A stretch of DNA of 64,000 nucleotides from an uncultured Steroidobacter sp. (GCA_937864115.1 CALMII010000016.1:1-64000), one strand, 5' to 3'; shown: positions 9,551-17,545, numbered from the stretch's first letter. Numbers and translations are program-made. The notes: generated by a model not told the origin, from the letters alone.

Positions 9551-10303
9551 ATGGCCGCGGTCACCGTCAAACGCCTGTGGAAGGAATACGGCCCGCAGGT
9601 CGTGCTCGAGAATCTCAACCTGGAGATTGCCCACGGCGAATTCGTCACCATCGTCGGCGCGTCGGGCTGCGGCAAGACGACATTCCTGCGCCTGCTGCTG
9701 GGCGTGGAAAAGCCGACGCGCGGCGAACTGCTGCTCGACGGCAAGCCTGTGCCGGCCGAGCCTGGACCGGAGCGCGGCATCGTCTTTCAGCGCTATTCGC
9801 TGTTCCCGCATCTCACCGTCACCGAGAACCTGCTGCTGGGCCTCGAATTCGCCGGCTCGCGTTTTCTCGGCCGGCTGTTCGGCGCACGGCGCCGCGTCGC
9901 GACGGAGAAGGCGAATCAGCTGCTCGATTCGATCGGCCTGTACGCCGCGCGGGACAAGTATCCCTCGCAGCTCTCCGGCGGCATGCAGCAACGCTTGTCG
10001 ATCGCGCAATCGGTGATCTGCGAGCCGCGCATCCTGCTGCTCGACGAGCCCTTCGGCGCGCTCGATCCCGGCATCACGGCCGACATGCACGAGATCATCC
10101 TCAGGCTGTGGGCGCTGAACCGCATGACCATTTTCATGATCACGCACGATCTGAAAGAGAGCTTCCAGCTCGGCACGCGCCTGCTGGTGTTCGACAAGCG
10201 CCGGCACGATCCGCAGGCGCCGGAAGCCTACGGCGCAACCGTGACCTACGACCTGCCGCTCAAGGGACGCGACATTCTTCCTGTAGGTCAGGCTTCAGCC
10301 TGA
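9551..10303 (+). CDS. ABC transporter ATP-binding protein (guanidine import)
   Basis: A 250-residue ABC ATPase of the nitrate/sulfonate type. Walker A GASGCGKTT at 36-44, Q-loop Gln80, signature LSGGMQQR at 141-148, Walker B ILLLDEP at 161-167 and the switch His199 are all intact. It starts two bases after the permease stop. The last residues, VGQASA, and the TGA stop come from a REP-like repeat (10283-10304), so the original C-terminus has been replaced or extended. It energises the guanidine importer together with the permease and binding protein. Confidence 0.93.
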   Translation: MAAVTVKRLWKEYGPQVVLENLNLEIAHGEFVTIVGASGCGKTTFLRLLLGVEKPTRGELLLDGKPVPAEPGPERGIVFQRYSLFPHLTVTENLLLGLEFAGSRFLGRLFGARRRVATEKANQLLDSIGLYAARDKYPSQLSGGMQQRLSIAQSVICEPRILLLDEPFGALDPGITADMHEIILRLWALNRMTIFMITHDLKESFQLGTRLLVFDKRRHDPQAPEAYGATVTYDLPLKGRDILPVGQASA

Positions 10304-10365
10304 CTCCCGAAAAGGCCGGCTGTGACCGAAGGGAATCCCATGGGGAAGCCGGCCCCACAGCCGGC
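10283..10365. repeat. REP-like pair (modules A and B, long-loop variant)
   Basis: Module A (GTAGGTCAGGCTTCAGCC...) at 10283-10304 supplies the stop codon of the ABC ATPase. Module B has an enlarged loop, GGCCGGCTGTGACCGAAGGG...GAAGCCGGCC, a variant also seen at about 23312-23345. It lies between tandem + strand genes; the rest of the 10304-10546 gap is unremarkable apart from GGAGCGACAGCG before the next ATG. Confidence 0.88.
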
Positions 10366-10546
10366 GTAATCCCTTCAGGCCCGTGGCGGATGGGAAAAAC
10401 CCCGACCCGATTGAGACCCAGTTCCGCTTCTGCGCCGATCGCACTCAATGCCCTGCCCTCATTGCCGTTACAAGCTGAAACGCCGCACCTGCCTGCCCTG
10501 CGGGCCGGTACGGTTCGGCATTCATATCTAGTTCGGAGCGACAGCG

Positions 10547-10921
10547 ATGTCCGGTGCACATCAGCAGACCATTCTGGCAGTCGACGATTCCGCCTCGATG
10601 CGCCAGATGGTGCGCTTTACCCTCGAAGGCGCGGGCTACAAGGTCGTGCAGGCTTCCGACGGCATGGAAGCGCTCGAGGTCGCCAAGGGCGCCTCGGTGG
10701 ACCTGGTGCTGACCGACGTCAACATGCCGCGCATGGACGGCATCGCGCTGGTGCGCGAACTGCGCTCGCTGGACTCCTACAAGTTCGTTCCGATGCTGGT
10801 GCTGACCACCGAGTCCGGCCAGGAAACCAAGATGCGCGGCAAGCAGGCCGGCGCCACCGGATGGATCGTCAAACCGTTCAATCCGGAACAGTTGCTGGCC
10901 ACCATCAGCCGCGTACTCTGA
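10547..10921 (+). CDS. CheY-type single-domain response regulator
   Basis: A 124-residue stand-alone receiver. The acidic pocket is Asp13/Asp14, the phosphoacceptor is Asp57 in LTDVNMPRMDG, and the switch residues Thr87 and Lys109 (VKPF) are present. It has no output domain, so it should act by protein-protein contact, as in CheY. GGAGCG precedes the ATG by eight bases. The gene 20 bases downstream encodes a protein with a CheZ-like motif, and a CheW-domain protein lies at 13843, so a chemosensory or chemosensory-like role is inferred. No histidine kinase is present in the window to phosphorylate it. Confidence 0.9.
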   Translation: MSGAHQQTILAVDDSASMRQMVRFTLEGAGYKVVQASDGMEALEVAKGASVDLVLTDVNMPRMDGIALVRELRSLDSYKFVPMLVLTTESGQETKMRGKQAGATGWIVKPFNPEQLLATISRVL

Positions 10922-10941
10922 TCGCTGACGGACCATCGATC

Positions 10942-11514
10942 ATGTCGGCGAGTACAGCAGACACGGCATTGCTGCCGGCGCTGAAGCTGAGCGAGGACTG
11001 GACTCCGGAGAGCCAGCTCGGACTCATGCTCGGCCTGTGCGAAGCGCAGATGGACTCGGCGCTGCAGGAATCCGACCAGTCGATCGATGCGCTGGTGGCC
11101 GCGTTCACGAGTCTCGTCGATACGGCCCGCGCCGTCAGCTCGCTGACGGGCGCCCTGCCGGATGACGTGAAGACGCAGCTCGGCCCGTCCTTCCACGAAC
11201 AGATCGCCGCATTCCAGAACCAGATGGCGGCGGCGGTCGTGGCCTTCCAGTTCTACGACAAGCTCTCGCAGCGTCTCGGCCACGTTCGCTACAGCCTCTC
11301 GACGCTCGCGCAGTTCGCCTGCAGCCGCTCGCAGATGCAGCAGCCCGAACAGTGGACGCGCCTGCACTCCACGCTGCGCCGCCTGTATCGCACGCAGGAA
11401 GAACGCGAGGTGTTCCAGGTCGTGATGGAGGGCGATGGCTCGGGCTTCATGCACGCCTCGCCTGCGCCGGCCAGCGCCGGCAACGCCAAGGCCGGAGAAG
11501 TCGAACTCTTCTGA
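10942..11514 (+). CDS. Helical protein with CheZ-like DxxxQ motif, putative CheY phosphatase
   Basis: A 190-residue, largely helical protein. Residues 85-120 form a long amphipathic helix containing FQFYDKLSQRLGHV. Asp106 and Gln110 have the D-x3-Q spacing of the CheZ catalytic motif (DLTGQ in enteric CheZ). The gene follows a CheY-type regulator by 20 bases, which fits a dedicated phosphatase. Overall similarity to CheZ is otherwise not evident to me, so the role is a hypothesis from motif plus context. The tail (about 165-190) is Ala/Gly-rich and probably disordered, ending EVELF; CheZ likewise has a C-terminal CheY-binding tail. The ATG at 10942 is the only well-placed start after the cheY stop. 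Confidence 0.6.
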   Translation: MSASTADTALLPALKLSEDWTPESQLGLMLGLCEAQMDSALQESDQSIDALVAAFTSLVDTARAVSSLTGALPDDVKTQLGPSFHEQIAAFQNQMAAAVVAFQFYDKLSQRLGHVRYSLSTLAQFACSRSQMQQPEQWTRLHSTLRRLYRTQEEREVFQVVMEGDGSGFMHASPAPASAGNAKAGEVELF

Positions 11515-11534
11515 TCTGCGCAGTTCTGCGCGCA

Positions 11535-11568
11535 CGAACGATCGATGCGACAGAACATCGATCGTTCG
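11535..11568 (+). terminator. Perfect 13-bp hairpin after the cheY-cheZ-like pair
   Basis: CGAACGATCGATG and CATCGATCGTTCG form a perfect stem with an eight-base loop, 20 bases after the upstream stop codon. It is followed by CGCCTCTTTCC, only a weak T-run, so it may be an imperfect terminator or a 3' stabilising stem. Confidence 0.45.
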
Positions 11569-11647
11569 CGCCTCTTTCCCGACGATCTTTTGTTCAATCA
11601 ACGGTCCCAGCGTGAGACCTGTGTCGCGACCCGGCGACCCATCGCTT

Positions 11648-11694
11648 TTGCGTCGCGGAAATATGTGACCCGACGCACGGAGCCCGCGACGCAA
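11648..11694. promoter_or_regulatory. Inverted repeat TTGCGTCGCGG...CCGCGACGCAA
   Basis: Perfect 11-base arms flank a 25-base AT-richer centre (AAATATGTGACC). It lies about 100 bases upstream of the small membrane protein gene at 11794. It could be an operator or a structured leader. No known motif is recognised. Confidence 0.4.
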
Positions 11695-11793
11695 GGGACT
11701 AAGGTAATCCCCGACCGAATCATCGAGCCGCGTGATGCGGACTGTCCTCCGCACCGCGCACTGCAGCCCGATGCTGCAGAAACTGGAGGAACC

Positions 11794-12009
11794 ATGTTGA
11801 TCGAATCGCGGACTATCGTGGGTGCGTCGGCAGCACTCGCCGTCGTCGGCGCTGCATTGTGGGCTTCGTCGTTGATGATGGCGCCGCCAGCCAAGCAGCC
11901 CGGCCACGTCGAAGTGAAGCAGATCGAAGAAAAGTCGTGGAGCGTGGAAGTGAAGGACGTCAGCTTCCCCCCGGCCGAAACGCAGAAGACGGCAGCGATT
12001 ACTCGCTGA
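11794..12009 (+). CDS. Small single-pass membrane protein of unknown function
   Basis: A 71-residue protein with one hydrophobic segment (about residues 8-29, IVGASAALAVVGAALWASSL) then a Lys/Glu-rich tail. GGAGGA sits three bases before the ATG. A strong terminator follows at 12029. I do not recognise the family. It sits between the cheY/cheZ-like genes and a histidine phosphatase. Could be a secreted or membrane-anchored small protein with most of it facing one side; the uncleaved hydrophobic segment looks more like an anchor than a signal peptide. Confidence 0.6.
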   Translation: MLIESRTIVGASAALAVVGAALWASSLMMAPPAKQPGHVEVKQIEEKSWSVEVKDVSFPPAETQKTAAITR

Positions 12010-12028
12010 TCCTGACGATCGTCGAGAG

Positions 12029-12076
12029 AAAACCGCAGTGCGGTTCCCAGGAGCGGGAACGCGCTGCGGTTTTTTG
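12029..12076 (+). terminator. Rho-independent terminator
   Basis: AAAACCGCAG and CTGCGGTTTTTT enclose a second inner stem (GGTTCCC/GGGAACG), followed by a T-run. It begins 20 bases after the stop of the small membrane protein gene. Confidence 0.85.
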
Positions 12077-12114
12077 TTGCGGTGACGCCGGTCGCGACGT
12101 CACCATTCCGGCTC

Positions 12115-12813
12115 ATGAGTACCCTCTATCTCGTCCGCCACGGCCAGGCATCGTTCGGCACCGACCACTACGATCAGCTGTCGGCTCGCGGCCGCGAACA
12201 GGTGAAGCTGCTGGGCGGGTATTTCGCCGAGAGCGGCGAGCGTATCGACCGGATCTACACCGGCACGCTGCAACGCCAGCGCGAGACCGCGGAGATCGTT
12301 GCCTCTGCGCTCGGCCCCGCGGCGCCGCCGATCGCGACCGAAGGCGCGTTCGACGAATACGACAGCGACGTGATCCTGCGCGAATTCGCCGGCTCCCTGA
12401 CGGCTGCACAGCTCGCGGAGGCCGGCTGGCCGGAGCTGCGACACGACCGGCGCAAGTTCCAGTTCTTTCTCGAACGCGCCGCGCGCGCCTGGGTCGAGGC
12501 GCGCATCGAGGCCGAACAGATGCTGCCCTGGAAAAACTTCCATGGGCGGATCACGCAGGCACTGCGCCAGATCATGGAAAGCGAGGGGCGTTCGAAAACC
12601 CTGATCGTCAGCACCTCCGGCGGCGTGATCGGCACCACCGTGGCACATGTACTCGGCCTGTCCAACCACATGGGCATCGAACTGAACTGGGCCGTCCACA
12701 ACGCCTCGATCACGCGCCTGATCTACAGCGCCGACAAGGTCTCGCTGTCGATGTTCAACGCGCTGCCGCATCTGGAGCGGGAAGGTCGACGGGAGCTCAT
12801 TACGTACCGGTGA
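12115..12813 (+). CDS. Histidine phosphatase family protein (phosphoglycerate mutase-like)
   Basis: A 232-residue histidine phosphatase. The catalytic RHG (Arg8-His9-Gly10) follows LYLV; the second-half VSTSGGVIGT region carries the family pattern but with Ser-Gly where many members have a His (usual GHG), so the second catalytic His is not obvious. I chose the ATG at 12115 because it places the beta-strand and RHG in the standard position; the upstream GTG at 12082 lies close to the preceding terminator. Substrate is unknown; the family covers sugar phosphatases and mutases. It stands alone after a terminator. Confidence 0.85.
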   Translation: MSTLYLVRHGQASFGTDHYDQLSARGREQVKLLGGYFAESGERIDRIYTGTLQRQRETAEIVASALGPAAPPIATEGAFDEYDSDVILREFAGSLTAAQLAEAGWPELRHDRRKFQFFLERAARAWVEARIEAEQMLPWKNFHGRITQALRQIMESEGRSKTLIVSTSGGVIGTTVAHVLGLSNHMGIELNWAVHNASITRLIYSADKVSLSMFNALPHLEREGRRELITYR

Positions 12814-12939
12814 TCGGCAGGGGTCCAAGGGCCAGTCGAGAGATGCCGTTGGTGATGAATTCACCGCGGAATTGAGGTCACGTCGCCGGGTCAGTACCAT
12901 CGAAGCCCTCATCGTCAAGATCGGCCGAGGATGACCGCC

Positions 12940-13185
12940 ATGAACGCACGTACCGACCAGGCGTTCCTCGAAAAGCTTCAGAGCCTGCCCCCGCAGCAGC
13001 GCGCGGAGGTAGAGGATTTTGTCGATTTCCTCAAGACCCGCGAGGAGCGCGCTCGCGATGCGGCCGCCCAGCGGCTCGGTCAGGCGTTCGAGAAACTCGA
13101 CGCCCTGAACCTGCCACCTCTCACCGACGAAGACTTGCAGGCCGAGATCGACGCGGCACGGCACGAACGTCGTCAACAGCGCTGA
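12940..13185 (+). CDS. Antitoxin-like protein of a PIN toxin pair
   Basis: An 81-residue acidic and charged protein with a helical N-terminal half (FLEKLQSLPPQQRAEVEDFV) resembling DUF2281/VapB-like antitoxins. It lies 40 bases before a PIN-domain toxin gene in the same direction, the standard antitoxin-toxin order. GAGG lies nine bases before the ATG at 12940; the ATG at 12931 directly abuts that GAGG and is less likely. The role as antitoxin is inferred from partner and size. Confidence 0.7.
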   Translation: MNARTDQAFLEKLQSLPPQQRAEVEDFVDFLKTREERARDAAAQRLGQAFEKLDALNLPPLTDEDLQAEIDAARHERRQQR

Positions 13186-13225
13186 CGCGCAAGCAGCCCA
13201 CCGGGATCTGACGCACCATCCTCGG

Positions 13226-13648
13226 ATGCGCATCGTCGCCGATACCAACACCGTCCTCTCGGGCCTGCTATGGGGTGGGCCGCCGCGCCAGCTGATCGAT
13301 ATGGCTCGCGCCCATTCCGTATCGCTGTACACCAGCCTGGTCCTGCTGGCCGAACTCGCGGAGGTCATCGCACGCGACAAGTTCGCGCACCGCCTCCACC
13401 TTGCGGGCGTATCCGCCGCCGAGCACGTACAGGACTATGGTCGGCTGGCTTACGTCGTTGAGCCGCAACCCCTGTCCGGGCCAGTCAGCCGCGACCCCGA
13501 CGATGACCATGTGCTCGCCTGTGCACTCGCCGCGCGCGCCGACCTCATCGTCACGCGCGATCTCGATCTGCTCGATCTCAAGGTCTATCAGAACATTCCG
13601 ATCCTCGCCGCCGCCGATGCCCTGCGCCGAATGGAGTCGCAGCGATAG
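13226..13648 (+). CDS. PIN-domain toxin, putative ribonuclease
   Basis: A 140-residue PIN protein of the 'putative toxin-antitoxin system toxin component' family. The acidic active-site residues are visible: Asp6 in VADTNT, a Glu at 43 or 46 in LAELAEVIA, Asp residues at 92-94 in RDPDDDHVL, and Asp112/Asp114 in TRDLDLLD. Family members cleave RNA and are held in check by the upstream antitoxin. All catalytic acids appear intact, so it is probably active. Co-directional with its antitoxin, 40 bases apart. Confidence 0.85.
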   Translation: MRIVADTNTVLSGLLWGGPPRQLIDMARAHSVSLYTSLVLLAELAEVIARDKFAHRLHLAGVSAAEHVQDYGRLAYVVEPQPLSGPVSRDPDDDHVLACALAARADLIVTRDLDLLDLKVYQNIPILAAADALRRMESQR

Positions 13649-13842
13649 GACCTTACTGTGGCCCGTTGGTCATCGCGCGCCGTCTTCAGATTCGTACCGG
13701 CACCTTGGTCCCAGCGGCGGAATCATCGCCAGTCCGCGAACGGCACTTCCCGGCCGCGTGACCTCCGTCACTCTCCACACCTAAAGCCGCCCTGCCCCCG
13801 GCCGTTACTTCCAGGGATAACAACACTTTCGGACCGGTCGCA

Positions 13843-16389
13843 ATGCTCAAAGCCCTCGCCCATCACATGCCGTCCGTGGAGGGCTACCGGGCGCGGCTGG
13901 CCACGTTGCAGGGCTCGTGGGACACGTTGTCGCTGCTGTCGCACCTGAGCGGCGATGCCACCGACATGGGCGGCACGCGCGAAGCGTTCGAAAAGCTCAC
14001 GGCCGAACTGACCGAGAACCTGGCTGCCGAAACGCATCGCAAGGTGATGCTGGCGCTGCAGGCGAAAAGCCAGATCGCCATCGACATCATCGTGCGCAAC
14101 CTGTTCGAGCGCACCGCCGACATCGGCTTTCTCAGCACCGACGACGACGTGCGCCAGTTCCTGAGATTGCAGCGCCAGACGAACGCCGACGATGCCTCGC
14201 AGACGCGCACGCTGGCGCAGGCCCGCGAAGCGCTGCGGCAACGCTTCCGCGAGTACGTCGCCAAGTATTCGGTCTACCAGGACGTAATCCTGCTGAGCCC
14301 CGAGGGCACGGTGCTCGCGCGGCTCGAAGATCATCCTGGTGCGATGCAGACCCGCGATCCGCTCGTCGCGGAAGCGCTGACGACGCGCGCCGCCTACGTC
14401 GAAACCTATCGACGCTTCGACCTGCAGCCCGACAACGAACGCAGCCTGGTGTATTCGTTCCGCGTCGTCGACGGCGGCAGGAACGTCGGCGTGCTGTGCC
14501 TGTGCTTCCGCTTCGAGGACGAAGTGGCCGGCATCTTTTCGCAACTGCACGCAGCCAACGACTGGAGCGTGTTCGCGCTGCTCGATGCGCAGGGCAAGGT
14601 CATCGCCAGCAGCGATCCGTGGCAGGTGCCGGTCGGCGCACCGATGACGATGGCGCTCGACGACCAGCATCGCATCATCCGCTTCGGCGGCCGCGAATAC
14701 CTCGCCGTGACGTGCCGCACGCACGGCTTCCAGGGCTACCTGGGTCCTGGCTGGCACGGCCACGCCATGATTCCGATCGAACATGCCTTCGCCCGCGATG
14801 GCGCGAGCCTCGCCAGTTCCGTCAGCGCCGAACTGCTGGAGCAGCTGCGCGACAGCACCTCGATCTTTTCCGAGGGCCTGCGCCGCATTCCCGTGCAGGC
14901 CGAACAGATCCAGCGCGAACTCAATCGCGCCGTCTGGAACGGCAACATCCGGCTCGCGCAGCGCACCGACGCCAGCGTGCACTTCGCCCGCGTGCTGCTG
15001 TGGGAGATCGGCAATGCCGGCCGGCGCACGCAGGCCACCTTCGAGGAATCCATCACCGACCTGCAGCGCACCGTCGTCTCCGCCATCCTCGACGACGCGC
15101 AGCTGCTCGCCTCGCTGGCCGCCGACATCCTCGACCGCAACCTGTACGAACGCGCCAACGACGGCCGCTGGTGGGCGCTGAACGCCACGCTGATCGATCA
15201 TCTGATCACCGGCTCACCCGATCGGCAGGCAGTCACGGCGATCCTCCAGCACATCAACAGTCTCTACACCGTCTATCACGGCATCGTGCTGTTCGATGCG
15301 CAGCGCGAAGTCGTTGCGGTCTCGAACCCCGCGCATCAGCGCTACGTCGGCGGGCGGCTGTCGGAATCGTGGAGTGCGAACACGCTCGCCCTGCGCAGTT
15401 CGCAGGAGTTCACGGTGTCGCCGTTCGAGCCGAGCAGCTTCTACGACGATCGTCCGACGCTGGTCTACGGCGCAGCCCTGCGCCGCAACAGCCGCACCGC
15501 CGGCGGCATCGGCATCGTGTTCGATGCCCAGGCGCAGCTCGATTCGATCCTGCGCGATGCGCTGCCGAAGACCGAAGCCGGCACACCGGTCGCCGGCGCA
15601 GTCAGCGCCTTCGTCGATGCGGATCGCCGCGTCATCGCCGCCTCCTCCGGTTTCCAGTGCGGCGACCTCCTGCCGCTGTCGCGCGAGCAACTGGGTCGCG
15701 GCGTGGACGCGGCATTCGTGGCGGACATCGACGGCACGCACTACGCCATCGGCGCGCGCCATACCGGCGGCTACCGCGAGTACCGCGCCACGTCGTTGTG
15801 GTGCGTGGTGATGATTCCGCTGGGAGGCGCGCATTCGCAGCTCGAAGCAACGCCGCACCTGCAGCGCAAGGCGGCGCCGCGCACGCTGCACGGCGTCGAA
15901 CAGCACGGCAAGGAACAGACTCTCGACATCGCGACGTTCCACAGCGGCAGCCAGTGGCTGGGACTGTTGCGCGAACAGGTACTCGAATCGGTCGACGGCA
16001 CCCAGCTGCGCGCCGTACCCGGCAGTCCGCCGTGGCATGCCGGCCTGCTGATGTATCGCGATCAGCCCGTCCCCGTCATCGACCTCGCGCGCCTCATGGA
16101 TCCATCGGCAACGACTCACGGTCGCGACGTGGTCATGATCCGCTCCGACAGCGACACACGCACGATCGGCCTGCGGGTCGACGATCTCGGCATCATCCCC
16201 GCAATCCCCGTCAGCCGCTTGCTGCCGATGAGCGAAGCCGCCACGCTCGGCGGCCGCGCCGTCGTCGATCGCGCCGTGCGTCCGGAAAATCCGGATGATC
16301 CGATGCTGCTCACCGTGAACCTCGAACAGCTCATGCTGCTGACTCGCGGCCTGCAGGCGCCTGCTGCGAAGGCTGTACACAAGAGTTGA
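13843..16389 (+). CDS. Double cache-like sensor protein with C-terminal CheW domain
   Basis: An 848-residue protein. Two homologous sensor units are visible: about 70-310 with RNLFERTADIGF (85-96) and about 410-665 with RNLYERANDGRWW (432-444), each followed by a cache-like beta-sheet region (VILLSPEGTVLAR; IVLFDAQREVVAV). The C-terminus (about 690-835) is a CheW-like domain with WLGLLREQVLESVD and QPVPVIDLARLM. No signal peptide or transmembrane helix is seen, so it is predicted cytosolic. CheW domains dock chemoreceptors to CheA; fused to sensors, this could feed a soluble signal into a chemosensory array or into CheA directly. The cheY- and cheZ-like genes 2.3 kb upstream are possible partners. 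Sensor ligand unknown. Confidence 0.75.
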   Translation: MLKALAHHMPSVEGYRARLATLQGSWDTLSLLSHLSGDATDMGGTREAFEKLTAELTENLAAETHRKVMLALQAKSQIAIDIIVRNLFERTADIGFLSTDDDVRQFLRLQRQTNADDASQTRTLAQAREALRQRFREYVAKYSVYQDVILLSPEGTVLARLEDHPGAMQTRDPLVAEALTTRAAYVETYRRFDLQPDNERSLVYSFRVVDGGRNVGVLCLCFRFEDEVAGIFSQLHAANDWSVFALLDAQGKVIASSDPWQVPVGAPMTMALDDQHRIIRFGGREYLAVTCRTHGFQGYLGPGWHGHAMIPIEHAFARDGASLASSVSAELLEQLRDSTSIFSEGLRRIPVQAEQIQRELNRAVWNGNIRLAQRTDASVHFARVLLWEIGNAGRRTQATFEESITDLQRTVVSAILDDAQLLASLAADILDRNLYERANDGRWWALNATLIDHLITGSPDRQAVTAILQHINSLYTVYHGIVLFDAQREVVAVSNPAHQRYVGGRLSESWSANTLALRSSQEFTVSPFEPSSFYDDRPTLVYGAALRRNSRTAGGIGIVFDAQAQLDSILRDALPKTEAGTPVAGAVSAFVDADRRVIAASSGFQCGDLLPLSREQLGRGVDAAFVADIDGTHYAIGARHTGGYREYRATSLWCVVMIPLGGAHSQLEATPHLQRKAAPRTLHGVEQHGKEQTLDIATFHSGSQWLGLLREQVLESVDGTQLRAVPGSPPWHAGLLMYRDQPVPVIDLARLMDPSATTHGRDVVMIRSDSDTRTIGLRVDDLGIIPAIPVSRLLPMSEAATLGGRAVVDRAVRPENPDDPMLLTVNLEQLMLLTRGLQAPAAKAVHKS

Positions 16390-16509
16390 GAGGTTTCACA
16401 CGGAGTTCTTCTGTGGGGCCGGCTTCAGCCGGCCTTTGCACTTGAAGAGGCCGGCTGAAGCCGGCCCCACAGGAAGAGAGGGATCACCCTTCTGATCTCC
16501 GTGAAACTC
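16390..16509. repeat. REP-like inverted pair nested in a CTCCGTG-type hairpin
   Basis: The outer arms GAGGTTTCACACGGAG (16390-16405) and GATCTCCGTGAAACTC (16494-16509) belong to the word-repeat hairpins seen complete at 21541-21684 and 41529-41751. Between them lies a large inverted REP: CTGTGGGGCCGGCTTCAGCC (from 16411) and its complement ending CCACAG at 16472, i.e. two module B copies facing each other. The nested arrangement suggests insertion of one family into another. Confidence 0.85.
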
Positions 16510-16576
16510 TTCTCTCCTGTATACAGAAACATGGGCGCGTCGCTTGCTGCCCTGCGGCGGTGCTATCGTGCCGCGC

Positions 16577-17440
16577 ATGGCCAACCAACCTGCCGCGCCG
16601 ACGCACAATCCCGTCGCACTGCGAGGCGATTATTCGCAGGCCAGGGCCGACTACACGATCGAGCAGCAGTGGGATCGCTACACGGATGAGGATCATGCGA
16701 TCTGGCAGACGCTGTATGCGCGTCAGATCCACATGATCGAGCGATACGCTGCCCCCGAGTTCGTCGCGGGCACGCGCACGCTGAATGCCTTGCCCGATCG
16801 CATTCCGCGCATCGATGACACCAACCGCATCCTCGAACCGCTGTCGGGCTGGAAGATCGTCGCCGTCCCCGGACTGATTCCGGAGGAACAGTTCTTCGCG
16901 CATCTGGCGAACCGACGCTTCCCGGTCACGGTATGGATCCGCAAGCGCTGCGAACTCGACTACCTGGTCGAGCCGGACATCTTTCACGACTTCTTCGGAC
17001 ACGTGCCCTTGCTGACCAATCCGCCGTTCGCCCGTTTCATGCAGGCGTACGGCGAGGCGGGACCGAAAGCCATCGCGGCGGGCGCGCTGAAGATGCTCGC
17101 TCGCCTGTACTGGTACATGGTGGAGTTCGGGCTGATCGCCACACCGCAGGGACTGCGCGCTTACGGTTCCGGCATCCTGTCATCGAAGGGCGAAACGGCG
17201 TACAGCATCGAAAGCCCGAAACCGCACCGCATCGCCTTCGATCTCGAACGCGTCCTGCGCACCGACTACCTGATCGACGACTACCAGCAGACCTACTTCG
17301 TCATCGACAGCTTCGAACAGCTCTTCCACGCCGGGTACGACACCGACTTCGCGCCGTTCTACCGGCAGTTCGCGAATACGCCGGGCATTGCGCCCGATGT
17401 CGTGCTGCCGACGGATCGATTGATCGGAACCGGAACGTAG
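16577..17440 (+). CDS. phhA: Phenylalanine 4-monooxygenase
   Basis: A 287-residue, single-domain bacterial phenylalanine hydroxylase that converts Phe to Tyr with tetrahydropterin and Fe(II). The iron ligands fit His137 and His142 in HDFFGHVP and Glu183 in YMVEFGL. Length matches the bacterial enzyme without a regulatory domain. The ATG at 16577 gives the usual short leader; an upstream Met at 16544 is in frame but lies in poorly coding sequence. No pterin carbinolamine dehydratase (phhB) is nearby. It ends at a long word-repeat hairpin shared with the convergent iorB-type gene. Confidence 0.95.
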   Translation: MANQPAAPTHNPVALRGDYSQARADYTIEQQWDRYTDEDHAIWQTLYARQIHMIERYAAPEFVAGTRTLNALPDRIPRIDDTNRILEPLSGWKIVAVPGLIPEEQFFAHLANRRFPVTVWIRKRCELDYLVEPDIFHDFFGHVPLLTNPPFARFMQAYGEAGPKAIAAGALKMLARLYWYMVEFGLIATPQGLRAYGSGILSSKGETAYSIESPKPHRIAFDLERVLRTDYLIDDYQQTYFVIDSFEQLFHAGYDTDFAPFYRQFANTPGIAPDVVLPTDRLIGTGT

Positions 17441-17447
17441 ATCGCGA

Positions 17448-17545
17448 GAGAATGGCCGCAAAAAGGCGCAAAACACGCAGGGCCTGAAGAAGATTTCCCG
17501 CTTCCGACCTTGTGTTCTTTGCGCTTTTTCGCGGCCATTGTTCTT
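17448..17545. repeat. Long imperfect hairpin between convergent genes
   Basis: The left arm AATGGCCGCAAAAAGGCGCA (17451-17470) faces the right arm TTTGCGCTTTTTCGCGGCCATT (about 17518-17539). The centre also pairs partly (AAAACACGCAGG / CCTTGTGTTCTTT). It fills the 116-base gap between phhA and the convergent molybdenum hydroxylase gene and may act as a two-way terminator. Confidence 0.75.

Noticed and set aside
10411..10442. Possible sigma-28 promoter (GCCGATCG) before the cheY-type gene
   Set aside because: The -10-like box is partial and no matching -35 at 11-12 bases is present.
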